Source: Donghicola mangrovi
Lineage (GTDB): Bacteria; Pseudomonadota; Alphaproteobacteria; Rhodobacterales; Rhodobacteraceae
NCBI RefSeq assembly: GCF_013377535.1
Contig: NZ_JABCJE010000010.1
Coordinates: forward strand, 1 to 64,000
Reading direction: 5' to 3'
Length of the DNA stretch: 64,000 nucleotides
Positions 26,535 to 35,166 of the stretch are shown in pieces. A model generated the notes under the pieces. The model saw only the letters and a program-made list of their open reading frames with translations. It was not told where the DNA came from and ran no database searches. Position 1 is the first letter of the stretch. Each line of letters opens with the position of its first letter. The position numbers and the translations under genes are program-made.

Positions 26535-26626
26535 GCGCACACTAAAAACGCAGGCCCTTTGAGCGGACAAGAGCTAAGTCACGCTTGCCCGACAGAATCC
26601 GGCGCTGGTGCGAAAATGTGATTGGG

Positions 26627-27229
26627 TTATTGCGGCCAGCGGCCCGATTTCCGCAGCGCGGTCGACGATTGCGCATTCATCGGAATATTCACGAAACACC
26701 AACGCGGGGCGTCCCCCTGCCCCAAGGTCCGGCTAGCTGCGCTGTCCAGACGCGCCCCGTCGAACACCCTCGCGGCCTTGCTGAAGCGGGCCGCCATGCG
26801 GTCGCCCGGACGGGCCAGAACGCCCACGGGCACCATCGACATGATGTCCTGCCAGCGATCCCAGCGGTGGAACCCGGCCAGATTATCGGCCCCCATCAGC
26901 CACACGAACCGCGCCTGTGGAACCAGTTGTTGCAGCCGCTCCAGCGTTTGAGCGGTGTAGCGGGTGCCGATCCGCGCCTCGATATCGGTGACGTGCACGC
27001 GGGGGTGCTGCATCAGGTCGCGCGCGGCCTGCAAGCGTTGCTCGATCGGCGCGGGGCCACGGGATTTCAACGGGTTGCCGGGGCTGACCAGCCACCAGAC
27101 CTGATCCAGACCAAAGCGTTTCAACGCCTCTCGGGTGATCTGCACATGCCCCCCGTGCGGAGGGTCAAACGACCCGCCGAGCAGTCCGATCACCTGACCG
27201 GGCGCAACAAAAGGCAAATTGTAAGGCAT
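26627..27229 (-). CDS. nadD: Nicotinate-nucleotide adenylyltransferase
   Basis: A 200-residue NadD, which converts nicotinate mononucleotide and ATP to deamido-NAD in NAD synthesis. The nucleotidyltransferase HxGH motif lies in [11 protein letters not shown] (His25, His28), and SSTALRKSG near the C-terminus is the ISSTxxR-type motif. [11 protein letters not shown] is a NadD-specific region. I use the ATG at 27229 and not a start 18 codons upstream, where the sequence is not NadD-like. NadD is essential in most bacteria. Confidence 0.93.
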   Translation of the reverse strand: MPYNLPFVAPGQVIGLLGGSFDPPHGGHVQITREALKRFGLDQVWWLVSPGNPLKSRGPAPIEQRLQAARDLMQHPRVHVTDIEARIGTRYTAQTLERLQQLVPQARFVWLMGADNLAGFHRWDRWQDIMSMVPVGVLARPGDRMAARFSKAARVFDGARLDSAASRTLGQGDAPRWCFVNIPMNAQSSTALRKSGRWPQ

Positions 27230-27451
27230 ATGCGGTTCCGTCAAAAACCCGCCCATAAATCCGACCCTGCGACAGGGTGTCAAGCGGCCCCGAAACGATG
27301 CGACGCGCCTTTTGCAGGAAAATCTGTTCTATGCCTGATCGGCGCACGTCAATTTATGCGGAAATTCGTGTCCTTCTGCGATTGCCCCCGCGCGGCCCCT
27401 TGGCTATGACTCCGCCCCAAACCCCAGAATATCTGCAAGGAGCGGACGCCC

Positions 27452-29119
27452 ATGGCTTCCTATCAATACGTCTACCACATGGACGGTGTGTCCAAGACCT
27501 ATCCCGGTGGCAAGAAGTGCTTTGAAAACATCCGCCTCTCGTTCCTGCCCGGCGTGAAAATCGGTGTTGTCGGTGTCAACGGCGCCGGTAAATCGACCCT
27601 GCTGCGCATTATGGCCGGTTGGGACAAGGATTTCAGCGGCGAAGCATGGGCTGCCGAAGGTGCTCGCGTTGGCTATCTGCCGCAGGAGCCCAAGCTGGAC
27701 GAGTCGCTGAGCGTGCGTGAGAACGTGATGCTGGCCGTCGCCGAGAAGAAGGGCAAGATCGACCGCTTTAACGAAATCGCCATGCAGATCGCCGAGGATT
27801 ACACCGACGAGCTGATGGAAGAGATGACCGTCCTGCAGGACCAGATCGACGCAGAAAACCTGTGGGAACTGGACAGCCAGATCGACGTGGCGATGGAAGC
27901 TCTGCGCTGCCCGCCCGATGACGCGGACGTGTCGAAACTGTCCGGCGGTGAAAAGCGCCGCGTTGCGCTGTGCAAACTGCTGCTCGAAGCGCCTGACATG
28001 CTGCTGCTCGACGAACCGACCAACCACCTTGATGCGGAAACCATCGCGTGGCTGCAGCAGCACCTGATCGACTACAAAGGCACCATCCTCTGCGTCACCC
28101 ACGACCGTTACTTCCTGGATGACATTACCGGCTGGATTCTGGAACTCGACCGTGGCCGCGGCATCCCCTACGAAGGCAACTACTCCAGCTGGCTGGAACA
28201 GAAGGCCAAGCGTCTGGAGCAGGAAGCCCGCGAAGACAAAGCGAAACAGAAAACTCTGGAACGCGAACTCGAGTGGATGCGTCAGGGCCAGAAAGCCCGT
28301 CAGGCGAAATCCAAAGCCCGTATCGCGGCCTATAACGAAATGGCCAGCCAGTCCGAGCGTGAAAAAGTCGGCCGCGCACAGATCGTTATCCCCAACGGCC
28401 CCCGTCTGGGCTCCAAGGTTATCGAGGTCGAGAACATCCAGAAGGCCTACGGCGACAAGCTGCTGGTCGAAGGTCTCAACTTCTCGCTGCCGCCGGGTGG
28501 CATTGTCGGCGTGATCGGCCCCAACGGTGCGGGTAAATCGACCCTGTTCAAGATGCTGACCGGTCAGGAACAGCCCGATAGCGGTGCGGTCACCTATGGT
28601 GACACCGTGAAGCTGTCCTATGTGGACCAGTCGCGCGACGATCTGAACGCCGACGACACCGTGTGGGAAGCTATCTCGGGCGGCGCGGAACTGATCGAAC
28701 TGGGGGATGCCTCGGTGAACAGCCGCGCGTATTGCTCGTCCTTCAACTTCAAGGGCGGCGACCAGCAGAAGAAAGTCGGCCTCTTGTCGGGTGGTGAGCG
28801 CAACCGCGTCCACATGGCCCGCCTGCTGAAAGAGGGCGGCAACGTGCTGCTGCTCGACGAACCGACCAACGATTTGGACGTGGAAACCCTGCGTGCGCTG
28901 GAAGACGCGCTGTGCGACTTTGCCGGTTGCGCCGTGGTCATCTCGCACGACCGTTTCTTCCTTGACCGTATCTGTACCCACATTCTGGCGTTCGAGGGCG
29001 AAGCCCATGTCGAGTGGTTCGAAGGCAACTTCGCGGACTACGAAGAGGACAAGAAGCGCCGCCTTGGCCCCGACGCGCTGGAGCCCAAGCGCATCAAGCA
29101 CAAGAAATTCACCCGCTAA
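27452..29119 (+). CDS. ettA: Energy-dependent translational throttle protein EttA (ABC-F)
   Basis: A 555-residue ABC-F protein with two ATPase domains. Walker A motifs are GVNGAGKST near residue 43 and GPNGAGKST near 355; signatures are LSGGEKRRVALC and LSGGERNRVHMA, and each half has LLDEPTNHLD or LLDEPTNDLD. The linker PtIM region is rich in Lys and Arg (EQEAREDKAKQKTLERELEW). It binds the ribosomal E site and gates elongation by energy state. The ATG is preceded by CAAGGAGCGGAC. A hairpin followed by TTTT is 30 bases after the stop. Confidence 0.96.
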   Translation: MASYQYVYHMDGVSKTYPGGKKCFENIRLSFLPGVKIGVVGVNGAGKSTLLRIMAGWDKDFSGEAWAAEGARVGYLPQEPKLDESLSVRENVMLAVAEKKGKIDRFNEIAMQIAEDYTDELMEEMTVLQDQIDAENLWELDSQIDVAMEALRCPPDDADVSKLSGGEKRRVALCKLLLEAPDMLLLDEPTNHLDAETIAWLQQHLIDYKGTILCVTHDRYFLDDITGWILELDRGRGIPYEGNYSSWLEQKAKRLEQEAREDKAKQKTLERELEWMRQGQKARQAKSKARIAAYNEMASQSEREKVGRAQIVIPNGPRLGSKVIEVENIQKAYGDKLLVEGLNFSLPPGGIVGVIGPNGAGKSTLFKMLTGQEQPDSGAVTYGDTVKLSYVDQSRDDLNADDTVWEAISGGAELIELGDASVNSRAYCSSFNFKGGDQQKKVGLLSGGERNRVHMARLLKEGGNVLLLDEPTNDLDVETLRALEDALCDFAGCAVVISHDRFFLDRICTHILAFEGEAHVEWFEGNFADYEEDKKRRLGPDALEPKRIKHKKFTR

Positions 29120-29148
29120 GCGGCGGATTTCGGCGAAAACACGCAAAG

Positions 29149-29176
29149 CGGGGGTGCGGAAACGCATCCCCGTTTT
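29149..29176 (+). terminator. Rho-independent terminator after ettA
   Basis: CGGGGGTGCG pairs with CGCATCCCCG (one G-T pair) around a GAAA tetraloop, followed by TTTT. It lies 30 bases past the ettA stop. Confidence 0.75.
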
Positions 29177-29250
29177 CGCATGGGTTGAACAGAAGGCGCG
29201 ACTCGCTCATTCTGTTTCCGTTCTTGGTACCAGTTCTCGGAGTTTTTGCG

Positions 29251-29643
29251 ATGCTTGCGTCGACCCGATTTGTTCAGCAAATCACAATGATACCCGGCTC
29301 TCTTCAGGTGATTTCCGCTCAGGACGAGCTGTTCAATCACTGCGACACCAACGAATACATGTGGAATGGCGACGGGGCCCGTCAGGTGCGCTGGGATTTC
29401 ACCTTTGAATCGCCCTTTGCTGCGCCCCCCGTGGTGGTGGCCAGCCTGTCGGGGATGGACAGTTCGCAGTCCGAAAACCTGCGTTTCAACATCCGCTGTA
29501 TGGATGTGACCGCTGACGGGTTTACGTTGGTGTTCGACACTTGGGACAACACCCGGATTGCCCGTGCAGGTGTCACATGGATGGCCCACGGCATCGCGCC
29601 GGGCAAAGTGCGTGGCGGTATCGGCGCCAAGGCCAAGGATTGA
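29251..29643 (+). CDS. H-type lectin domain protein
   Basis: A 130-residue protein with the H-type lectin signature: FESPFAAPPVVVASLSGMD, SENLRFNIRCMDVTADGFTL and FDTWDNTRIARAGVTWMAHG. H-type lectins, best known in snails and slime moulds, bind N-acetylgalactosamine through a conserved Asp/Arg set in this loop. I chose the ATG at 29251 with GGAG eight bases upstream; there is no signal peptide, so it may be cytosolic or released in another way. It follows ettA after a terminator and abuts the convergent tesA stop. Confidence 0.82.
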   Translation: MLASTRFVQQITMIPGSLQVISAQDELFNHCDTNEYMWNGDGARQVRWDFTFESPFAAPPVVVASLSGMDSSQSENLRFNIRCMDVTADGFTLVFDTWDNTRIARAGVTWMAHGIAPGKVRGGIGAKAKD

Positions 29644-30339
29644 TCACTGCGCGGCGTTCACCAGCTCCAGTACGCTGGGGCCGATCGCGGCGATGATCAG
29701 CTTGACCCCCTCGGCGTTCGGGTGAATGCCGTCGGGCTGCATGAAGTTGCGCAGGGTTTCCGGCGTCACGCCCCCTGCTGCGATCCCCTCAAAGAAGTTC
29801 GGGTAGTAAAGCGTCCCGAATTCCTGCGCCAAATCGGGGTACATCGCATCGAACCGCTGCTTGTAGTCGGCGCCAAAGTTGGCTGTGCCCTCAATGCCGA
29901 CCAGCAGCACGTCAACCTCTTTGGCCTGCGCCGCGCTCAGGATGCCCGACAGGTTCTGGCGGCTGACGTCCGGATCAACCCCGCGCAGCAGGTCATTGCC
30001 CCCCAACTCCACAATCATCGCGTCCACATCATCGGTCAGGGTCCAGTCCACCCGTGACAGCCCGCCCGCCGTGGTGTCCCCCGAAACGCCGGCGTTCAAA
30101 ATCTTGGCATCGGCACCATTCGCGTCCAGCCACGCCTGCAATTGGGGCACAAACCCCTGCCCCGCCGGCAATCCGTAGCCGTGGGTCAGGCTGTCCCCCA
30201 GCGCCGCGATTGTCACCGTTTCCGCGCTGACGCCCCCGCTAAGGCCGACAAAAACCGCTAATGCTGCGGCGCAAACCTTGCTGCTGCGCGCCAAGGCCCC
30301 ATATCCAAATGACTTGGCCGAAAGGAAATTTACCGACAT
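29644..30339 (-). CDS. tesA: SGNH arylesterase / lysophospholipase L1-like (TesA)
   Basis: A 231-residue periplasmic SGNH hydrolase. Block I is ALGDSLTHGYGL (Ser), block II has Gly in NAGVSGDTT, block III is ELGGNDLLRGVD (Asn), and block V is DGIHPNAEG (Asp, His). It matches E. coli TesA/YbaC-type esterases, thioesterase-I like. A signal region (CAAALAVFVGLSGGVSAE) precedes the mature protein. The ATG at 30339 has GGAGG five bases before it. It is divergent from ybbA with start codons overlapping on a CATG, as in the tesA-ybbA arrangement seen in other proteobacteria. Confidence 0.9.
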   Translation of the reverse strand: MSVNFLSAKSFGYGALARSSKVCAAALAVFVGLSGGVSAETVTIAALGDSLTHGYGLPAGQGFVPQLQAWLDANGADAKILNAGVSGDTTAGGLSRVDWTLTDDVDAMIVELGGNDLLRGVDPDVSRQNLSGILSAAQAKEVDVLLVGIEGTANFGADYKQRFDAMYPDLAQEFGTLYYPNFFEGIAAGGVTPETLRNFMQPDGIHPNAEGVKLIIAAIGPSVLELVNAAQ

Positions 30340-31024
30340 GAGCACCTCCGTTCTCTCCCTAACAGATGTGAATTTGACGCTGGATGGCAATGCCGGGCCG
30401 GTCAAAATCCTGCAAGGGATCACGCTAGAGGTTCAAAAGGGCGAGTCCCTTGCGCTGGTTGGTCCCTCGGGTTCTGGCAAATCCTCGCTCTTGATGCTGA
30501 TGGGCGGGCTGGAGCGTGCCACGGGTGGCTCGATCACCTGTCTGGGCCAAGACCTGACCGCCATGAACGAAGACCGCCTTGCCCGTTTTCGCCGCGATCA
30601 CATGGGCGTTGTGTTTCAATCCTTTCACCTGATCCCGACCATGACGGCGCTGGAAAACGTGGCGACCCCGCTTGAGCTGGCCGGAGTGCCCCACCCCATG
30701 GCCCGCGCCGCCGAGGAGTTGGAGGCCGTCGGCCTTGGCCACCGCGGCGGCCATTATCCCGGCCAGATGTCGGGGGGCGAGCAGCAGCGCGTGGCGTTGG
30801 CCCGCGCGGTGGCGACCCGTCCGGCGATCCTGTTGGCGGATGAACCCACCGGGAACCTTGATGGCGCGAATGGCGAGGCGGTGATCAAGCTGCTCTTTGA
30901 CCTGCGCGACCGCCACGGAGCCACCCTGATCATGGTTACCCACGCCCCCGATCTGGCGCGGCGCTGCGATCGTCAGTTGCGCCTGACCGACGGCCGGATC
31001 GCCCTGTCGGAGCGCGCTGCATGA
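30338..31024 (+). CDS. ybbA: ABC transporter ATP-binding protein, YbbA-like
   Basis: A 228-residue ATPase of the MacB/LolD family. Walker A is GPSGSGKSS, the signature is SGGEQQRVALARA, and Walker B is ILLADEPTGNLD. It energises the FtsX-type permease encoded next, which it overlaps by four bases (ATGA at 31021-31024). The YbbA-YbbP pair is of unknown substrate but always near tesA, and probably acts on envelope lipids or thioesters. The ATG at 30338 is preceded by AAAGGAAA; it overlaps the start codon of tesA on the other strand. Confidence 0.93.
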   Translation: MSTSVLSLTDVNLTLDGNAGPVKILQGITLEVQKGESLALVGPSGSGKSSLLMLMGGLERATGGSITCLGQDLTAMNEDRLARFRRDHMGVVFQSFHLIPTMTALENVATPLELAGVPHPMARAAEELEAVGLGHRGGHYPGQMSGGEQQRVALARAVATRPAILLADEPTGNLDGANGEAVIKLLFDLRDRHGATLIMVTHAPDLARRCDRQLRLTDGRIALSERAA

Positions 31025-33534
31025 CCCTACCCGTTCCGTTTCGCTTCGCCCTGCGCGAACTGCGCGGTGGGCTGCGCGGGTTCTACATCTTTCTCGCCTG
31101 CCTCGCGCTGGGGGTTGCGGCGATTGCCGCCGTTGGCACCGTCCGCAGCGCCATCGACCAAGGCATCCAGTCCGAAGGGGCCGCCCTCCTTGGCGGTGAC
31201 GCCGAGATCGAGCTGACCTATCGCCGCGCCTCTGACGATGAACTGGCGTGGATGCAGGGCATCTCTGACCAGCTATCGGCGATTGTGGATTTCCGCTCGA
31301 TGGCGGTCGCGGGCGAAGAGCGCGGCCTGACGCAGGTCAAGGCTGTGGACGACGCTTATCCCTTGCTGGGGGCGGTCCGGCTGGAGCCCGACATCCCCCT
31401 GAACCAATCGCTACAGGCCACCGATGGCAATCCCGGTGCAGTCATGGCCCCTGCCCTGATCGACCGGCTGGGTCTGTCCATTGGCGACAGTTTTCTGCTT
31501 GGCGAACAGCGATTTACCCTGACCGCCACTCTGCTGCGCGAACCCGACGATGCGGGTGGCGGCTTTGGCCTTGGCCCCCGGACCATTGTGCGGTTCGATG
31601 ATCTGGCCAATAGCGGCTTGCTGTCGGCGGGGTCGATTTTTGACACCGAATACCGGCTGCTCTTGTCCGAAGGCACCGATCTCGACGCCACCCGCGCTGT
31701 GGCCGAGAATACGTTCTCGGGTGCCGGTATCCGCTGGCGCGACAGCCGCGATGGCGCCCCGGGTGTGTCACGGTTCGTGGACCGGCTCAGTAGCTTTCTG
31801 GTGATCGTTGGCCTGTCCGGTCTGGCTGTCGGAGGGGTCGGCGTTTCCGCCGCCGTCCGGTCCTATCTGGCGGGCAAAACCGGCGTGATCGCGTCCCTGC
31901 GCACCCTCGGGGCCAGCCGCCGCACGATCTTTCTGACCTACTTCATCCAGATCGCGATCCTGAGCGCGATTGGCATCACCATCGGCCTGATCATGGGCGT
32001 CGCGCTGCCACTGGCGCTGTCCCCGCTGATCGCGGCGAACCTGCCGGTGCCTGCGGTCTTTACCATCTATCCCGAGCCGCTGCTGGAAGCGGCCCTCTAT
32101 GGCACCCTTTCGGCGCTGCTCTTTACCCTCTGGCCCCTTGCCCGCACCGAAGAGGTCCGCCCCGCGACCCTGTTCCGCGACGCGATGGCCAGCGCCAAGC
32201 TCTTGCCCCGCTGGCCCTACGTGGTTTTCGCTGCGCTGCTGTTGGCGGCGCTGGTCGGGGCGGCGGTGGCGTTTTCCGCTGCGGCCACGCTGACGCTCTG
32301 GACGGCGGCGGGGATCGCGGGGGCGCTTCTGGTGCTGACCTTGGCCGCTGCGGGGACCCGAACCGTGGCGCGCCGTGCCAGCCATCGGGGCCAGCATGGA
32401 CCGCTGCGATGGGCGCTTGCTGCGGTGGGCGGCCCGCAGCAGGAAACAGCAGCGGTGATCCTGTCCTTGGGCCTTGGCCTGTCGGTTCTGGCCGCAGTCG
32501 GGCAGATTGACGGCAACCTGCGCAACGCGATCTCGCGCGATTTGCCGGACGTGGCCCCCAGCTATTTCTTCGTGGATATCCAGCCCGATCAGCTCGCGGG
32601 CTTTCTGGACCGCGTCACCAACGATCCGCAGGTCAGCCGCGTTGATACCGCGCCCATGCTGCGCGGCGTGATCACCCAGATCAACGGCCGCCCCGCCCAA
32701 GAGCTCGCCCCCGATCACTGGGTGGTTCGCGGGGATCGCGGCATCACCTACGCCGCCAAAACCGACAGCCGCACCACCGTCACCGCAGGCCAATTCTGGC
32801 CCGAGGATTACACGGGCGACCCGCAAATTTCCTTTGCCGCCGAAGAGGCCGAGGAACTGGGTCTGCGGCTGGGGGATACCCTGACCGTCAACGTGTTGGG
32901 GCGCGATATCACAGGCACGATCACCAGCTTCCGCGATGTGGATTTTTCCACCGCGGGGATCGGGTTCGTGCTGACGATGAACCCCTCGGCCCTGTCCGGC
33001 GCGCCGCATACCCACATCGCCACCGTTTACGCGACCCAAGCCGCCGAAGGCCCCATTCTGCGCGATATTTCAAATGCCTATCCCAATGTGACGGCGATCG
33101 GCGTGCGGGATGCCATCAACCGCGTGGCGGAGGTCATGTCGGGCATCGCGGCGGCCACTTCTTATGGCGCGGGGATGACTTTGCTGACCGGATTTCTGGT
33201 GCTGATCGGGGCGTCTGCTGCGGGCGAACGGGGCCGCACCTATGAGGCTGCGATCCTGAAAACCATCGGGGCCACGCGCGGTCAAATCCTGCGCAGCTTT
33301 GCGCTGCGGGCGATGCTGATGGGTTTTGCTGCTGGCGTCGTGGGGCTGATCGCGGGCATCGGTGCCGGTTGGGGCGTCAGCCACTTCGTGATGGAGACCG
33401 ATTTTGCGGTGATCTGGCCCTCGGCCATTGTGATCATCGCGGGCGGGATCGGGGCGAACCTTCTGGCGGGGCTGGCCTTTGCGTGGCGGCCCTTGGCGGC
33501 GCGGCCCGCAGGAGTGCTGCGGGCGCGCGATTGA
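31021..33534 (+). CDS. ybbP: ABC transporter permease, FtsX-like (YbbP)
   Basis: An 837-residue inner-membrane protein with two FtsX domains and about eight to ten hydrophobic segments, N-terminal first helix LRELRGGLRGFYIFLACLAL. It has large periplasmic loops between helices 1 and 2 of each half. The duplication and length match YbbP permeases, which do not import but work like the mechanotransmitting MacB/FtsX group. It overlaps ybbA by four bases and abuts the convergent trxC stop. Confidence 0.92.
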   Translation: MTLPVPFRFALRELRGGLRGFYIFLACLALGVAAIAAVGTVRSAIDQGIQSEGAALLGGDAEIELTYRRASDDELAWMQGISDQLSAIVDFRSMAVAGEERGLTQVKAVDDAYPLLGAVRLEPDIPLNQSLQATDGNPGAVMAPALIDRLGLSIGDSFLLGEQRFTLTATLLREPDDAGGGFGLGPRTIVRFDDLANSGLLSAGSIFDTEYRLLLSEGTDLDATRAVAENTFSGAGIRWRDSRDGAPGVSRFVDRLSSFLVIVGLSGLAVGGVGVSAAVRSYLAGKTGVIASLRTLGASRRTIFLTYFIQIAILSAIGITIGLIMGVALPLALSPLIAANLPVPAVFTIYPEPLLEAALYGTLSALLFTLWPLARTEEVRPATLFRDAMASAKLLPRWPYVVFAALLLAALVGAAVAFSAAATLTLWTAAGIAGALLVLTLAAAGTRTVARRASHRGQHGPLRWALAAVGGPQQETAAVILSLGLGLSVLAAVGQIDGNLRNAISRDLPDVAPSYFFVDIQPDQLAGFLDRVTNDPQVSRVDTAPMLRGVITQINGRPAQELAPDHWVVRGDRGITYAAKTDSRTTVTAGQFWPEDYTGDPQISFAAEEAEELGLRLGDTLTVNVLGRDITGTITSFRDVDFSTAGIGFVLTMNPSALSGAPHTHIATVYATQAAEGPILRDISNAYPNVTAIGVRDAINRVAEVMSGIAAATSYGAGMTLLTGFLVLIGASAAGERGRTYEAAILKTIGATRGQILRSFALRAMLMGFAAGVVGLIAGIGAGWGVSHFVMETDFAVIWPSAIVIIAGGIGANLLAGLAFAWRPLAARPAGVLRARD

Positions 33535-33981
33535 TTAGCGGGCCTTGGCGGTCAGGCCACTGGCAAATTGCACGATGCCGGGCATCTGCATGGCGCCAAC
33601 CTGACGGCCAACCTCGCGCCCACCGTGGAAGCCGATCATCGCGGGAATACCGCGAATGCCATAGCGCCCCGAAACGGTCTGGTGCTGTTCGGTGTTCAGC
33701 TTGGCCAAACGCACAGAGCCTTTCAGCCGCTCGGCCGCCATCCCGAACTGGGGGGCCATCGCGCGGCAGGGACCACACCACGGGGCCCAGAAATCCACCA
33801 CCAAGGGCAGCGCAGTGTCTTGGGCGGCCTTTTGCAAGGTCGCGGGGTCAATCTCGGCCACTTTGCCGGTGATCAGCCAGCCACCGCATTTCCCGCATTT
33901 GGGGTTGTCACCCAGCTTGTCATGCGGGACGCGATTGGGCGTGCCGCAATCCAGGCAGGTCAGTCTGTCGTTCTGTGACAT
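33535..33981 (-). CDS. trxC: Thioredoxin 2 (zinc-finger thioredoxin)
   Basis: A 148-residue TrxC. Two N-terminal CxxC pairs (Cys9/Cys12, Cys29/Cys32) form the zinc site typical of TrxC, and the redox motif is WCGPC at 68-72. It reduces disulfides and is commonly induced by oxidative stress. The ATG at 33981 starts the frame. Its stop abuts that of ybbP on the other strand. Confidence 0.94.
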   Translation of the reverse strand: MSQNDRLTCLDCGTPNRVPHDKLGDNPKCGKCGGWLITGKVAEIDPATLQKAAQDTALPLVVDFWAPWCGPCRAMAPQFGMAAERLKGSVRLAKLNTEQHQTVSGRYGIRGIPAMIGFHGGREVGRQVGAMQMPGIVQFASGLTAKAR

Positions 33982-34128
33982 GCCATCCTCCGGTTAATCA
34001 CATTCATGAAAATATATGTGTATGGTTTCGGGGCGGTTCAAGGCCGTGCATGGGCGAAATCGCAGCCCTGCGCAACCATCCGTCCGAGGGAGTTGACGTT
34101 TCCCCGCGAAAGGCCCACTTCTGCCCTC

Positions 34129-34689
34129 ATGGCAGATCCATTCTTTTTCGGCTACGGCAGCCTCGTGAACCGCACCACCCATGTCTATGAGGACGCACAC
34201 CGCGCCAAGGTGTCCGGCTGGCGGCGCACATGGCGGCACACGGCCTTGCATCCGGCGCCTTTTCTGACGGCAATCCCCTGCGATAAAACGGAAATCGAGG
34301 GGCTGATCGCCCATGTGCCGAACGGCGACTGGGTGGCCTTGGACGCGCGCGAGACAGGCTATGACCGCCTGCCCGCGACCCATCAGGTGACCCATCCGGT
34401 CGAGCGCGACATCGAGGTGGCGATCTATGCGGTGCCCCAAAGCCTCGAGGTGCCGGATTTGCGGCATCCCATTCTGCTCAGCTATCTGGATGTGGTGATC
34501 CAGGGCTACCTGCGCGAATTCGGCGAGGCTGGCGCCCTGCGGTTCTTTGAAACCACCGATGGCTGGGATGCCCCGATCAAGGATGACCGCGCCGCACCCG
34601 AATACCCGCGCCACCGTGTCCTGAGCGCCGAAGAGACCGATTTCGTCGACGCGCAACTGCGGGCATTAGGGATCGAAACCCACCGCTAG
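34129..34689 (+). CDS. Gamma-glutamylcyclotransferase family protein
   Basis: A 186-residue protein. The N-terminus reads FFFGYGSLVNRTTH, the GYGSL substrate-binding loop of gamma-glutamylcyclotransferases, and the catalytic Glu is probably in ARETGYDRL. Such proteins release 5-oxoproline from gamma-glutamyl peptides, but many bacterial members have other roles. The ATG at 34129 gives the family N-terminus; the frame extends 41 codons upstream with unlike sequence. A TTGACG element lies about 35 bases upstream (34,093) and could be the promoter. Confidence 0.8.
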   Translation: MADPFFFGYGSLVNRTTHVYEDAHRAKVSGWRRTWRHTALHPAPFLTAIPCDKTEIEGLIAHVPNGDWVALDARETGYDRLPATHQVTHPVERDIEVAIYAVPQSLEVPDLRHPILLSYLDVVIQGYLREFGEAGALRFFETTDGWDAPIKDDRAAPEYPRHRVLSAEETDFVDAQLRALGIETHR

Positions 34690-34795
34690 GCCGGCGGGTT
34701 CCCGCCCTTTGGAGAAAAAGATTGGGGCCGATTTCCGGAACCCGCCTGCGGCCCGCGCGTTGTTCAAGCATCTGATGACCAAAGGAGTTTGAACA

Positions 34796-34996
34796 ATGAA
34801 CTGGGATATTATCGAAGGTAAATGGGAACAACTCAAAGGCGGCGCCAAAGAGAAATGGGGCGACCTGACCGATGACGAAGTCACCGAGATGGAAGGCAAG
34901 CGCGACAAGATCGTCGGAAAGCTGCAAGAGAAATACGGCTGGACCAAAGAGAAGGCCGAGAACGAAGTCGATAGCTTCTTCACAGAAAAAGTCTGA
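34796..34996 (+). CDS. CsbD family stress protein
   Basis: A 66-residue CsbD-like protein (MNWDIIEGKWEQLKGGAKE, then a long charged helix with KLQEKYGWTKEKAENEVD). CsbD proteins are small, highly charged and often induced by general stress; the molecular role is unknown. An AAAGGAG binding site precedes the start. A rho-independent terminator follows at 35,017. Confidence 0.92.
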   Translation: MNWDIIEGKWEQLKGGAKEKWGDLTDDEVTEMEGKRDKIVGKLQEKYGWTKEKAENEVDSFFTEKV

Positions 34997-35016
34997 CGCG
35001 CAGTCGCTGTGACAGC

Positions 35017-35050
35017 AAAAGGTCGATCGGGAAACCGGTCGGCCTTTTTT
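35017..35050 (+). terminator. Rho-independent terminator after csbD-like gene
   Basis: AAAAGGTCGATCGG and CCGGTCGGCCTTTT pair with G-T wobbles around a GAAA loop, followed by a run of T. It is about 20 bases after the CsbD stop. Confidence 0.85.
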
Positions 35051-35166
35051 CATGTGCGAAGCGGACAGGAATGCTGATTGCCAGATCGCCGATGCAAACG
35101 TTATCATTTCCATCAAAAGCGCTTTGAGTCGCGTATTCGGGCGGGAAATAACGGGTCGGGTCCATC

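Noticed and set aside
27404-29167. Long open frame antisense to ettA
   Set aside because: Produced by codon bias of the real gene on the other strand; EttA has complete family motifs, while the antisense product has none and no ribosome binding site.
31768-33039. Long open frame antisense to ybbP
   Set aside because: Shadow frame; low-complexity Arg/Gln composition.
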